Positions 1 to 9,029 of a stretch of 64,000 nt of DNA are shown here, in pieces; the first letter of the stretch is position 1, and every line of letters starts with the position of its first letter. Source of the stretch: Yinghuangia sp051388915 (GTDB lineage: Bacteria; Actinomycetota; Actinomycetes; Streptomycetales; Streptomycetaceae); the NCBI RefSeq assembly GCF_051388915.1, contig NZ_JBPKBH010000016.1, positions 124,001 through 188,000 on the forward strand, written 5' to 3'. Below the pieces are notes generated by a model. That model saw only the letters and a program-made list of their open reading frames with translations, ran no database searches and was not told the origin of the DNA. The position numbers and the translations under genes are program-made.

Positions 1-1362
1 CGCCCGGGTGCCGCTCACCGACGCGGCCGGCCGCCGTGGCACGCCGACCGCGGCGACCGGCCGGGCCGCCCGCCGCGCCTGCCACGCGGCGAACGCCAGG
101 AAGCCGAGACCGAACAGGATGTACCAGGCCGAGAGTGCGGTCTGCCACGGCGCGAAGTCCAGTTCCACGTACGCGACATGCGGCACGGCCCAGACCGCGA
201 ACGTCCAGAAGACCGCGACGGCGGCCAGCGCCCGGCGCGCGTCGGCCCACAGCAGCACGGCGATCGGCACGCACCAGACCCAGTGGTGCGTCCACGCGAT
301 CGGCGCCATGAGCAGGCCGGTCACCGCGCACACCGGCAGACCCCAGCGGTCCCCGAGCCGCCGGTGGGCGAAGACCGCGCACGCCAGTCCCGCCACCGCG
401 ACGGCGGCGACCAGTAGGAGCCACGCCTTGTCCGGTTCGCGGGTGTGGGTGATGCGCACGACCAGGCCGCGGATCGACTGGTTGGCCGCGTTCTCCAGGC
501 GGCCGACCCGGTCGGGGTCCCAGACGAGTTCGCCCCAGAAGCGGCGGCTGGCGTCCGGCAGCGCCAGGACGCCGATCAGCACCGTGGCGGCGAACGCGCC
601 GGTGGCGACGGCGGCTTCGCGGAAGCGGCGGGTCAGGAGCAGGTAGAGGACGAAAATGCCGGGCGTCACCTTGATCCCGGCCGCGATGCCCAGCGCGAGG
701 CCGCGCGTGCGGGCGGTGGCCGGGCGGGTGAAGTCGACCAGGATCAGGGCGAGCAGGAGCAGGTTGATCTGGCCGTAGCGGAAGGTGGTGAACACCGGTT
801 CGGCCCAGATGCCGACGGCGGTGACGACCACGGCGACGGTCGCGCGGCGGCGGCCGTCGACGCCGGCGAGGCGGCAGGACAGCAGGGCCACGACGAGCAG
901 CAGCACGATGTTGAGGCCGATGACGGCGAGGCGGAGGGCCTCGTACGGCGGCAGGATCAGGACGGTGAACAGCAGCGCGGCGAACGGCGGGTAGGTCGCG
1001 GGCAGGTCGTGCGGTGTGGCGAGCGGGCCGTACAGGTCGATCCCGGCCGCGACGGCGGCGCCTTCCGCGCGGTAGACGACCAGGTCGACCATCGACGGCT
1101 TGGTCAGGCCGCGCACGCCGAGGTACGCGGCGACGGATCCGGCGAGGAGGAGCAGCGCCCAGGCGGGCGGGGCGGCGGTGCGGAGCCAAGGGGCTTGTCG
1201 GCTCGGCTGGTTGGGCAGTTGCTGTGCCTGCGGTTGCCGTGGATCCTGCGGTTGCGGTTCCTGCGGTTCCTGCGGTTGCCGCGGTTCCCGCGGATCGTGC
1301 GGGTCTTGGACTTCGTGCGAGTCTTGCGGTTCCTGCGGTGTCGGCGTTACAAATCCATGCAT
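1..1362 (-). CDS. GT87-family (DUF2029) polyprenol-phosphate mannosyltransferase, C-terminus cut by window edge
   Basis: Reading the minus strand from ATG at 1362 gives an open frame that leaves the window at base 1 without a stop. The first ~55 residues are a charged Gln-Pro-Glu low-complexity segment (PQEPQ-type repeats). A multi-pass membrane protein follows, with hydrophobic segments such as WALLLLAGSVAAYLGV and the motifs VDLVVYRAEG, YPPF and FRYGQINLLLLALIL. This layout and the FRYGQIN block fit GT87 alpha-mannosyltransferases, which use polyprenyl-phosphate mannose at the membrane; the acceptor cannot be predicted. The in-frame ATG at 1360-1362 is chosen because neighbouring ATGs are out of frame; the SD-like GGGGGA lies rather far upstream. 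Two palindromes sit 37-75 bases upstream of the start and may control it. Confidence 0.8.
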   Translation of the reverse strand, partial: MHGFVTPTPQEPQDSHEVQDPHDPREPRQPQEPQEPQPQDPRQPQAQQLPNQPSRQAPWLRTAAPPAWALLLLAGSVAAYLGVRGLTKPSMVDLVVYRAEGAAVAAGIDLYGPLATPHDLPATYPPFAALLFTVLILPPYEALRLAVIGLNIVLLLVVALLSCRLAGVDGRRRATVAVVVTAVGIWAEPVFTTFRYGQINLLLLALILVDFTRPATARTRGLALGIAAGIKVTPGIFVLYLLLTRRFREAAVATGAFAATVLIGVLALPDASRRFWGELVWDPDRVGRLENAANQSIRGLVVRITHTREPDKAWLLLVAAVAVAGLACAVFAHRRLGDRWGLPVCAVTGLLMAPIAWTHHWVWCVPIAVLLWADARRALAAVAVFWTFAVWAVPHVAYVELDFAPWQTALSAWYILFGLGFLAFAAWQARRAARPVAAVGVPRRPAASVSGTRA

Positions 1363-1398
1363 CAGCCGTCATTCCCCCAGAATTGGTCCACTGGAGAG

Positions 1399-1437
1399 GC
1401 ATACTCAGTATGCACACGAGAACGATACTGAGTATGC
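1399..1437. promoter_or_regulatory. Double palindromic operator upstream of the GT87 gene
   Basis: Positions 1399-1411 and 1425-1437 form a perfect 13-bp inverted repeat separated by 13 bases. Each half is itself a near-perfect palindrome of the form ATACT-N-AGTAT; the first extends to GCATACTCAGTATGC (1399-1413). The two dyad centres are 26 bp apart. This is what two dimers of a small regulator would need, and it lies in the promoter region of the minus-strand GT87 gene. No regulator gene is adjacent in the visible sequence. A PadR-, GntR- or TetR-type binder is plausible, but that is inference. Confidence 0.6.
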
Positions 1438-1482
1438 ATGTACGGCATGCGAATTCTGGTGTTACGTCATGAAACGATAGCG

Positions 1483-3621
1483 TTACCCAGCGTGGCGACT
1501 GCCGACCTGCGCGGCGAGTTCCGCCGCGTCGCCGGTCGGCGCGCGGCACACGAAGTGCCTGCACACATAGGCGGCCGGACGCCCGTCCTGCACCGGACGG
1601 TCGCGCAACAGCGCCACCGGGCCGCTGTCGTCGCCCTCCGCGGGCTCGCCCACCGCGACGACCGCACCGGGGGCCGTCGCCATGAGCGCGACGCGGCGCA
1701 GCGCGCGCGTGTCGGCGTCGTCGAACGGGCCGACGACGGCGATCTCGCGCGGACCGTCCAGCCACGCCTCGGCCACCGCGAGACCCCAGCCGATCGCCCG
1801 CGGCGCCTGGTGGCCGAGCGGTCGGACCAGGCCGAGGGCGGCGCCGGCGGCGTCGCGGTGCTCGGCGGAGCCGGTGTAGGCGGCGTACGACAGCAGCGCG
1901 CCCGCGGCGGCCGTCCAGCCGGACGGGGTCGCGTTGTCGGTCGGGTCCTGCGGGCGGCGGAACAACTGCTCGGCGTCGTCGGCCGTGTCGAAGAACTCGC
2001 CGTTCTCGCCGGTGAAATGGCCGAGGACGACGTCGAGCAGGACGCCGGCGAAGGTCAGCCAGGCGTCGTCCGAGGTGACCGCGTACAGCGCGAGGAAGCC
2101 TTCGGCGGTGTCCGCGTAGTCCTCCAGGACACCGGCGTTCGGCCCGGCCCGGCCGTCGCGCGAGGTGCGGGCGAGGCGGTCGCCCCAGTCCTGGCCGTGG
2201 TCGTGCCCGTTGTGCTGTGCCGCGTCGGGGGCGGCGTCCCCTTCGGGTGCCGGGGCATGCGTCGGGGCCGCCTCCGGCGCGCCCAAATGCACGCTCACCA
2301 GCAGGTCGCCCGCCGCGATGGCGGCCTCCACCAGGTCCGGCCGGTCGAACAACGCCCCGGTCTCGGCCAGCGCGGCGATGGCCAGGCCGTTCCACGCCGC
2401 CACGACCTTGTCGTCCCGCGCGGGCGGGGTGCGTTCGGCACGCGCGCGGAACAGGCGTTCGCGCACGGCGTCGTACCGTGCCGGGTCGTCGGGGTCCGCG
2501 AGCAATTGCAGCACCGACATGCCGTGTTCGAACGTGCCCGCCTCCGTGACCGCGAACAGCCGTGCCGCCCAGGCCCCGTCGTCCGGCCCGAGCACGTCGG
2601 CGAGCTCGGCGGGCGTCCAGGCGTAGAACGCGCCCTCCGCCGACCTGCCCGACGCGTCGAGGCTGTCGGCGTCCAGCGCGGAGGCGAACCCGCCCTCGGG
2701 CGTGCGCAGTTCGCGGACCAGGAAGTCGGCGCTCTCCAGCGCGACGCGCCGCGCGAAGGCCGACCCGGTGGCCCGCCACAGGTGCGTGTAGACGCGGATG
2801 AGCAGGGCGTTGTCGTACAGCATCTTCTCGAAGTGCGGAACGACCCACTCCGCGTCGACGGAGTAGCGGGCGAAGCCGCCCCCGAGTTGGTCGTACATGC
2901 CACCGCGCGCCATGGCCGAACAGGTGTGCTCCACCATGTCGAGCGCGGACCGCTCGCCCGTACGCGCGTGGTGCCGCAGCAGGAACTCCAGCAGCATGGA
3001 CGGCGGGAACTTCGGCGCGCCGCCGAACCCGCCACGCATCTCGTCGTAATCGCGTACGGACGCCCGCAGCGCCGCGTCCAAATCCTCGGCCTCCGGCGGC
3101 GGCGCCCCCACCAGCCCGCCGCGCGGGGCCGCCAACTCCTGCACCACCTTGGCACCGCTCGCGACTACGTCGTCCCGGCGCTCACGCCACGCGTCCACGA
3201 CGGCCTCCAGCAACTGCCGGAAGCTCGGCATGCCGTGCCGGGGCGCGGGCGGGTAGTACGTCCCGCAGTAGAACGGCTCACCGTCCGGCGTACAGAACAC
3301 CGTCATCGGCCACCCGCCCTGGCCGGTCATGCGGGTGGTGGCCTCCATGTACACCGCGTCGACGTCCGGCCGCTCCTCGCGATCCACCTTGACCGCCACG
3401 AAGTGCGAATTGAGGTACGTCGCCAGCTCCGCGTCCTCGAACGACTCATGCGCCATCACATGACACCAATGGCACGCCGCATAACCGACACTCAGAACAA
3501 TCGGCACATCCCGCCGCCGAGCCTCCGCAAAGGCCCCCTCCCCCCACGGCCACCAGTCGACAGGGTTGTCCGCATGCTGCAACAGGTACGGCGAGGTCGA
3601 TCCCGCGAGGCGGTTGCTCAT
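1483..3621 (-). CDS. Thioredoxin domain-containing protein, DUF255/YyaL (SPATA20) family
   Basis: 712 residues. It starts with the family signature SPYLLQHADNPVDWWPWG, followed by a thioredoxin-like fold with CHWC at residues 50-53. The remainder resembles the (alpha/alpha)6 toroid typical of N-acylglucosamine 2-epimerase-like folds. Family members are widespread single-copy cytosolic proteins of poorly defined function. The ATG at 3621 is chosen because it directly precedes this signature; upstream in-frame sequence has no family similarity. It lies downstream of a small membrane protein and mca on the same strand, so co-transcription is possible. Confidence 0.88.
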   Translation of the reverse strand: MSNRLAGSTSPYLLQHADNPVDWWPWGEGAFAEARRRDVPIVLSVGYAACHWCHVMAHESFEDAELATYLNSHFVAVKVDREERPDVDAVYMEATTRMTGQGGWPMTVFCTPDGEPFYCGTYYPPAPRHGMPSFRQLLEAVVDAWRERRDDVVASGAKVVQELAAPRGGLVGAPPPEAEDLDAALRASVRDYDEMRGGFGGAPKFPPSMLLEFLLRHHARTGERSALDMVEHTCSAMARGGMYDQLGGGFARYSVDAEWVVPHFEKMLYDNALLIRVYTHLWRATGSAFARRVALESADFLVRELRTPEGGFASALDADSLDASGRSAEGAFYAWTPAELADVLGPDDGAWAARLFAVTEAGTFEHGMSVLQLLADPDDPARYDAVRERLFRARAERTPPARDDKVVAAWNGLAIAALAETGALFDRPDLVEAAIAAGDLLVSVHLGAPEAAPTHAPAPEGDAAPDAAQHNGHDHGQDWGDRLARTSRDGRAGPNAGVLEDYADTAEGFLALYAVTSDDAWLTFAGVLLDVVLGHFTGENGEFFDTADDAEQLFRRPQDPTDNATPSGWTAAAGALLSYAAYTGSAEHRDAAGAALGLVRPLGHQAPRAIGWGLAVAEAWLDGPREIAVVGPFDDADTRALRRVALMATAPGAVVAVGEPAEGDDSGPVALLRDRPVQDGRPAAYVCRHFVCRAPTGDAAELAAQVGSRHAG

Positions 3622-3650
3622 GCCGCCATCCTCGCAGGACGCCCGTCCGA

Positions 3651-3935
3651 CTACTTGGCGCCGTTGTCCTGTGTCTCGCGGGTGTCGGACGTTTCGTCGC
3701 CGGGGGCGGCGGCGGATTCGGGGTTGGACGGGTCGTCGGGGGTGTCGTCGCGTTGGGTGGGGACGTCGCGGCGGGGCGGGGGCTCCTCGAAGTTGACGCG
3801 GCGGATCTGCTTGTTCATCGAGCGGAGGAGGAGCCAGGTCGCCATGGCGAGCAGTGCGACGACGGTGAACCCGAGCAGGCCGGGGGTGACCTTGTCCTCC
3901 TCCAGCGCGGCAAGCTGTAGGGCGAAGTCGGTCAT
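3651..3935 (-). CDS. Small single-pass membrane protein next to mca
   Basis: 94 residues. A short N-terminus with a possible helix (DFALQLAALEEDK) precedes one transmembrane segment, about residues 20-40 (LGFTVVALLAMATWLLL), then a basic patch and a Pro/Asp/Glu-rich hydrophilic tail of about 45 residues. The charge pattern predicts a cytoplasmic tail. From memory, small proteins like this sit beside mca in Streptomyces genomes; no function is known to me. It lies between mca (upstream) and the DUF255 gene (downstream) on the same strand. Confidence 0.75.
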   Translation of the reverse strand: MTDFALQLAALEEDKVTPGLLGFTVVALLAMATWLLLRSMNKQIRRVNFEEPPPRRDVPTQRDDTPDDPSNPESAAAPGDETSDTRETQDNGAK

Positions 3936-4096
3936 GGGGGTTCCTCCAGTCGACGGATGCGGCGGGCGAACGCGGACGGCCGCCCCTCAAGGGTCGCATG
4001 TGCTTGTGCGCATGAGAAAAGAGGGGCGGCCGTCGGTCGCTCGTTAGAGGGACGGAAGAGGGGGCGAGTGCGGGGTGCCGGGGAGGCTCCCGCGGG

Positions 4097-4972
4097 TCAG
4101 ACGTTCGCGGCGGCGCGGATGCCGGCGAACAGGTCGTCCTCGGGGAGGTCGGTGTCGACCAGCGAACGCACCAGTTCGTAGTCCTCGGTCGGCCACACGT
4201 CCTGCTGGACCTCCAGCGGGACGCGGAACCAGAAGCCGTCCGGGTCCACCTGCGTCGCGTGCGCGATGAGGGCCTGGTCGCGCAGCGCGAAGTAGTCGGC
4301 GCACGGCACGCGCGTGGTGATGTCGCGCTCGTCGCGGTCGCCCCAGCGCTCCAGCCATTCGCCGTACGGCGACTCCAGGCCGCGCGCCACCATCGCCTCG
4401 TGCAGCGCCTGCACGCGGGCCCGCGAAATGCCCTGGTTGTAGTAGAGCTTCAGCGGCTGCCACGGCTCGCCGGCCTCGCGGTACGCGTCCGGGTCCCCGG
4501 CGGCGTCGAACGCGGCGACGCTCACCTTGTGGGTCTGGATGTGGTCGGGGTGCGGGTAACCGCCGTTCTCGTCGTACGTCGTCACGACGTGCGGGCGGAA
4601 CTCGCGCATCAGGCGTACCAGCGGCTCCGCGGCCTTCTCGACCGGCTGGAGCGCGAAGCAGCCGTCCGGCAGGGGCGGCAGCGGGTCGCCCTCGGGCAGC
4701 CCCGAGTCGACGAAGCCGAGCCACGCCTGCTCCACGCCGAGGATCTCGCGCGCGGCGTCCATCTCCTTGCGGCGGATCTCGTCGATGTTCGCCTCGATCT
4801 CCGGGTTGCCCTGGAGCTTGGGGTTGAGGACGGATCCGCGCTCGCCCCCGGTACAGGTGACGACGAGGACCTCGGCGCCCTCGCGGACGTACCGCGCCAT
4901 GGTGGCCGCGCCCTTGCTGGACTCGTCGTCGGGGTGCGCGTGCACCGCCATCAGCCTCAGCCGCTCACTCAC
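4097..4972 (-). CDS. mca: Mycothiol S-conjugate amidase
   Basis: 291 residues, close to the usual length of Mca (about 290). The enzyme cleaves mycothiol S-conjugates to a mercapturic acid plus GlcN-Ins, detoxifying electrophiles and antibiotics in the cytosol. The zinc-binding LmbE-fold motif HPDDE is at residues 13-17, and the second metal/catalytic block YPHPDHIQTHK is present. The long C-terminal half separates Mca from the shorter deacetylase logic of MshB, but the two families are related. GTG 4972 is chosen because an AGGAGGAG Shine-Dalgarno lies 11 bases upstream and the product then begins SERLRLMAVHAHPDDE as expected. It is divergent from the DUF4307 gene. Confidence 0.93.
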   Translation of the reverse strand: MSERLRLMAVHAHPDDESSKGAATMARYVREGAEVLVVTCTGGERGSVLNPKLQGNPEIEANIDEIRRKEMDAAREILGVEQAWLGFVDSGLPEGDPLPPLPDGCFALQPVEKAAEPLVRLMREFRPHVVTTYDENGGYPHPDHIQTHKVSVAAFDAAGDPDAYREAGEPWQPLKLYYNQGISRARVQALHEAMVARGLESPYGEWLERWGDRDERDITTRVPCADYFALRDQALIAHATQVDPDGFWFRVPLEVQQDVWPTEDYELVRSLVDTDLPEDDLFAGIRAAANV

Positions 4973-5024
4973 GGGAAAAGTCGCTCCTCCTGATAGCGCC
5001 CCCGGGTTCTGCGGAGGCGGCCCC

Positions 5025-5052
5025 CTTGTGCTCCGGAGACCCGTCATATAGT
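5025..5052 (+). promoter_or_regulatory. Candidate promoter for the DUF4307 gene
   Basis: A good -10-like hexamer TATAGT lies at 5047-5052, with a weaker CTTGTG at 5025-5030 sixteen bases upstream. It sits in the mca/DUF4307 divergent spacer and points towards GTG 5116. AT-rich hexamers are rare in this GC-rich window, which is the main support. Confidence 0.4.
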
Positions 5053-5115
5053 GGCCGAAGCAGTGGGCCCGGGCGAAACGCGCCGGTCCGCGGACCGAGG
5101 CACGGGAGTGGACCA

Positions 5116-5535
5116 GTGACCCAGACCGCCGGTTCGGCCGGTTCAGATGCCGCGCTCTCCCGTGACCGCTACGGTCGCCGCGCCCCCGTGCAGGGCAAGG
5201 ACCGCAAGCTGCGGATCGCCTTCGTCGTCTTCCTGGTGCTGCTGGTCTCCGGGACCGTATGGATCGGTCTCGACCAGGCCAACCGCGATGTGACGGCGAG
5301 TATTCCGAGTTACCGGGTGACTTCGGACCGTTCCGTCGAGGTGCAGGTCGAGGTCCGCAAGGACAAGGGCAAGGAGGCCGTCTGCGTGCTGCGTTCGCGC
5401 GGTTCGGACGGCGCCGAGGTGGGCCGCAAGGAGGTCCGCATCCCGGCCGGTGTGGCGAACACGACGCTCACCGAGGTGTTGCAGACCACGGACCGGCCCA
5501 ACACCGCCGAACTGGACGGCTGCCGCATCGCATGA
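5116..5535 (+). CDS. DUF4307 single-pass membrane protein
   Basis: 139 residues: a hydrophilic N-terminus, one transmembrane helix around residues 33-53 (IAFVVFLVLLVSGTVWIGL) and an extracytoplasmic beta-rich domain with two cysteines (EAVCVLRSRG and LDGCRIA) that could form a disulfide. DUF4307 proteins are actinobacterial and commonly lie between mca and greA, as here; their function is unknown. GTG 5116 is preceded by a GGGAG-like site. The short repeated block VTQT also opens the following greA product, which is coincidental. Confidence 0.88.
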   Translation: MTQTAGSAGSDAALSRDRYGRRAPVQGKDRKLRIAFVVFLVLLVSGTVWIGLDQANRDVTASIPSYRVTSDRSVEVQVEVRKDKGKEAVCVLRSRGSDGAEVGRKEVRIPAGVANTTLTEVLQTTDRPNTAELDGCRIA

Positions 5536-5783
5536 CGCGGCGGCCCGGCGGGCCGTGCGGGCGCCGCGTACGGCGCCTCGCGGGGAATCCGGGCACGTCG
5601 CACGCCGTACGCCGACCCCGTGGCCATCGCATGTCGGCCGGACGCATGAGTCCCGGTTCGACTGGGAAATTGTTAGGCTCGGGGTTTCGTCCCTTCATCG
5701 CCGGCGGCGCACATCGCCCCGGATGGTGAAGGGGCTCTGGTTTATCCGGGACGAAAACACGTTCCATGACCGAGGGAGCATCC

Positions 5784-6281
5784 GTGACCCAGACCAGCGA
5801 CAACGTCACCTGGCTCACCCAGGAGGCGTACGACCGGCTCACCGCCGAGCTGGAGCACCTGTCGGGTCCCGGCCGTACCGAGCTGGCCGCCAAGATCGAG
5901 GAAGCCCGACAGGAGGGCGACCTCAAGGAGAACGCCGGCTACCACGCGGCCAAGGAGGAACAGGGCAAGCAGGAGCTGCGCATCCGCCAGCTCAAGGGCC
6001 TCCTGGACAACGCCAAGGTCGGCGAGGCGCCCGCGGACACCGGTGTGGTTGGCCAGGGCATGATCGTGACGGTCGCGTTCGACGGCGACAAGGACGACAC
6101 CATGACGTTCCTGCTCGGGTCGCGCGAGGACGTCGGCGGCGACGTCGAGGTCTACTCCCCCGCGTCGCCGCTCGGCACCGCGATCAACGGCAAGAAGATC
6201 GGCGACAGCGGCAGCTACGAGCTGCCCAACGGCAAGTCGATGAACGTCGAGATCATCGAGGTCAAGCCCTACACCGGCTGA
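5784..6281 (+). CDS. greA: Transcription elongation factor GreA
   Basis: 165 residues. GreA inserts its coiled coil into the RNA polymerase secondary channel and stimulates cleavage of backtracked transcripts. The N-terminal coiled coil runs through about residue 75, with the acidic tip region GDLKENAGYHAAKEEQ, and the C-terminal FKBP-like domain has the conserved YSPASPLGTAINGKKIGD. The GTG at 5784 is preferred over ATG 5766 because GAGGGAG lies just upstream and the product then begins VTQTSDNVTWLTQEAYD. About 250 bases separate it from the DUF4307 gene, so it may have its own promoter. Confidence 0.93.
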   Translation: MTQTSDNVTWLTQEAYDRLTAELEHLSGPGRTELAAKIEEARQEGDLKENAGYHAAKEEQGKQELRIRQLKGLLDNAKVGEAPADTGVVGQGMIVTVAFDGDKDDTMTFLLGSREDVGGDVEVYSPASPLGTAINGKKIGDSGSYELPNGKSMNVEIIEVKPYTG

Positions 6282-6371
6282 CCCCGATGTGGCGCGCGAC
6301 CCGTTGCGCGCACACGCGTTGCCAAGCGCATGGGCCCCGGCACCGGCCGGGGCCCTGCGCTCTTTCCGCGG

Positions 6372-7116
6372 TCAGTAGGCCTGGGCGATCTGCCCCTGTA
6401 CTGCGACCAGCACAAGCCCCTCGCGGCCCACGTTGTTCGCAGGCGTGTCGAAGTACGCCTGGGCAACGTGCGGATCGCTCACACCGATCTCCAGTGCCGT
6501 GCAGTCGATCGTCGGGGAGAGCGAGAACACCTGGAACGGCAGTGCGCGCGAACGCAGGTCGTCCCAGGTCGCGTTGGCCAGGTTCTGACACACCGTCCGG
6601 CTGCGGGCACCCTTCGCGAACTGCACGTGTGCGGTGTTGATCCGGGCGTCCCGCGCCACCATTGCGGCGAGGAACGCGTCGGTTCGGGCGAGGTCGGTGA
6701 GAAACACCGTCACCGAGCAGCGGCAGGTATCGGTACGCAGGTTGGTGAAGATGTCGGCGAACTGCCCGCGGCCGAGGTTGCCTGCGGTCTGCGACATGTT
6801 TTGCAGGGTGCCTTCGTCCAGGCGGGGGAGCTGCGTGTACGGCTGCTCGGGCGGGGCGTCCGGGGCGGAAGGCTCTGTGGTGTTACCGGATGCGGCGACG
6901 GCGGGCGTGCGGTCGCCGCCGTCGTCGAGGGTGGCGGCCAGGACGACCGCCCCGGCCAGCACCGCAGCGGACGCCGCCACGGCCCCTGCCGCGTAGCGCC
7001 TCCGGCGACGGCGGCGGTCGGCGGCGTCCAGCAGTCGTACGGCGTCGAGGCGCGTCGGCTCCGGGGCCTCGTCGGCCGTCGCGACCAACTCGGCCGTCAG
7101 GTGGTGGTCGTCGATG

Positions 7117-7124
<8 letters not shown>
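6372..7124 (-). CDS. Membrane-anchored partner of the adjacent SigE-like sigma factor (putative anti-sigma-type protein)
   Basis: 250 residues: an acidic N-terminal cytoplasmic segment of about 45 residues (NDIDDHHLTAELVATADEAPEP), a stretch of Arg residues, one transmembrane helix (about residues 48-70) and an extracytoplasmic domain of about 180 residues with several cysteines (TCRCSVTV, VCQNLA, DCTALE). GTG 7124 overlaps the end of the sigma-factor gene by 8 bases and has GGAGG five bases upstream, so the two are translationally coupled. The topology fits SigE-family sigma/membrane partner pairs. No zinc-binding anti-sigma HxxxCxxC motif is seen, so the anti-sigma role is inferred from context. 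Confidence 0.72.
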
Positions 7125-7857
<733 letters not shown>

Positions 7858-7883
7858 CCCGCTCCGGAGGTTGGGTCGGCCCT

Positions 7884-9029
7884 TTACGGCATCGAGATCG
7901 CATGCCCATCGGGAGTCACGCGTACCCGAAACGCCTCAATTGCCGGCCGCCCCGCCTGCCGCCACGTCGTGATGGCGTGTTCGACGCGAGCCCACATGAG
8001 GTCGGGGCCGCCTTCACGGATGACCGCGGTTCCGTCGGGGCGATCGGTGACGACGACGAACGAGCCGCTGTCCTGGTCGATGTACGCGTCCGTCGGCGTT
8101 CGTCCGTCGATGCCGACGCGCGTCCATTGGAAGGCCGGGGCGACGCTGTCCGCCAGTACGAGGGCGGCGTTGTCGTGCAGGTCGGAGGTGCCGATCGTGC
8201 TGATGCGTTCGGTGCCGCTGTCGAAGTCCGGCAGCATGAGGTGGCGTGGTGGGACCTCCTGGCGTGCGGGCATGTAGTTCCCGCCCGAGATGAACCGGCC
8301 CTCGGCCGTCCCGTCGTCCTGGACGCGAAGGCGCACCAACCCGCAACTGAGGAGCCGACCGCGGAGCCCGGCGAGGATGATGCCGCCGGGCTTCATCTGG
8401 TCGAGCCAGGCCGGGTAGATCCCTGCAACGCCGCAGGTGGCAATCAGGCGGTCGTACGGAGCCCCGGGCGCGTACCCCTCCCGGCCGTCGCCGACGACGA
8501 CGGTTGGATAGCGCTCGGAGCCGTAGAGGTTGGTGGTGGCCTGCGCCGCGATGGACGGATCGATTTCGACAGTGAACACGTCGTCCTCGCCGACGAGTTC
8601 GCAGAGTAGAGCGGCGTTCCATCCGGCGCCGGCGCCGATCTCCAGCACGCGCTGGCCCGGGGAAAGCCCAGCCTCGTCGAGGACGAACGCCACGAGCCCT
8701 GGCTCGGAGACAGAGGAGGTGGGTTCGCGCAGGATCTCCCCGCGAACCTCGCCGGGCGCAACGGTGTTCGCGACTTGGGTGACGAGCGCGATGTCCTCGT
8801 AGCAACCGGCGAGCCACTCCGCCGGATGCTCCCAGGGAAGCAGGGGACGGTACGCGGTCGGCGTCGAGCCCGGTACCGCGACGAAGTAGCCGTTCGGCAC
8901 GAAGCGGTGGCGCGGAGTCCGTCGAATCGCATCAGCAACGGGGTCGGAGAGATCGCGGTCGACGGCCAGCCGGGCAATCATCGCCCGGTTCAACGCCGCC
9001 GCCTCGGGCGGATCCTGATCGGGGGTCAT
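7884..9029 (-). CDS. PIMT-like (protein-L-isoaspartate O-methyltransferase) tailoring enzyme of the graspetide cluster
   Basis: 381 residues. A class I SAM-binding domain of the protein-isoaspartate methyltransferase type is seen around residues 100-210 (VLEIGAGAGWNAALLCE, FTVEIDPSIAAQA, YDRLIATCGVAGIYPAWLDQ). A C-terminal extension of about 170 residues is absent from housekeeping Pcm (about 210-220 residues). Long PIMT homologues of this kind accompany graspetide clusters and methylate an Asp of the cyclised peptide, which then closes to an aspartimide (known for fuscimiditide- and amycolimiditide-type products). ATG 9029 overlaps the ligase stop codon (ATGA), showing translational coupling. 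It is the last gene of the cluster. The general family is certain; the aspartimide role is inferred from context. Confidence 0.88.
   Translation of the reverse strand: MTPDQDPPEAAALNRAMIARLAVDRDLSDPVADAIRRTPRHRFVPNGYFVAVPGSTPTAYRPLLPWEHPAEWLAGCYEDIALVTQVANTVAPGEVRGEILREPTSSVSEPGLVAFVLDEAGLSPGQRVLEIGAGAGWNAALLCELVGEDDVFTVEIDPSIAAQATTNLYGSERYPTVVVGDGREGYAPGAPYDRLIATCGVAGIYPAWLDQMKPGGIILAGLRGRLLSCGLVRLRVQDDGTAEGRFISGGNYMPARQEVPPRHLMLPDFDSGTERISTIGTSDLHDNAALVLADSVAPAFQWTRVGIDGRTPTDAYIDQDSGSFVVVTDRPDGTAVIREGGPDLMWARVEHAITTWRQAGRPAIEAFRVRVTPDGHAISMP

Noticed and set aside
1438..4047. Long plus-strand frame opposite the DUF255 gene
   Set aside because: It is the antisense of a clear family member, is Arg/Gly/Pro-rich and has no motif; high GC produces such open frames.
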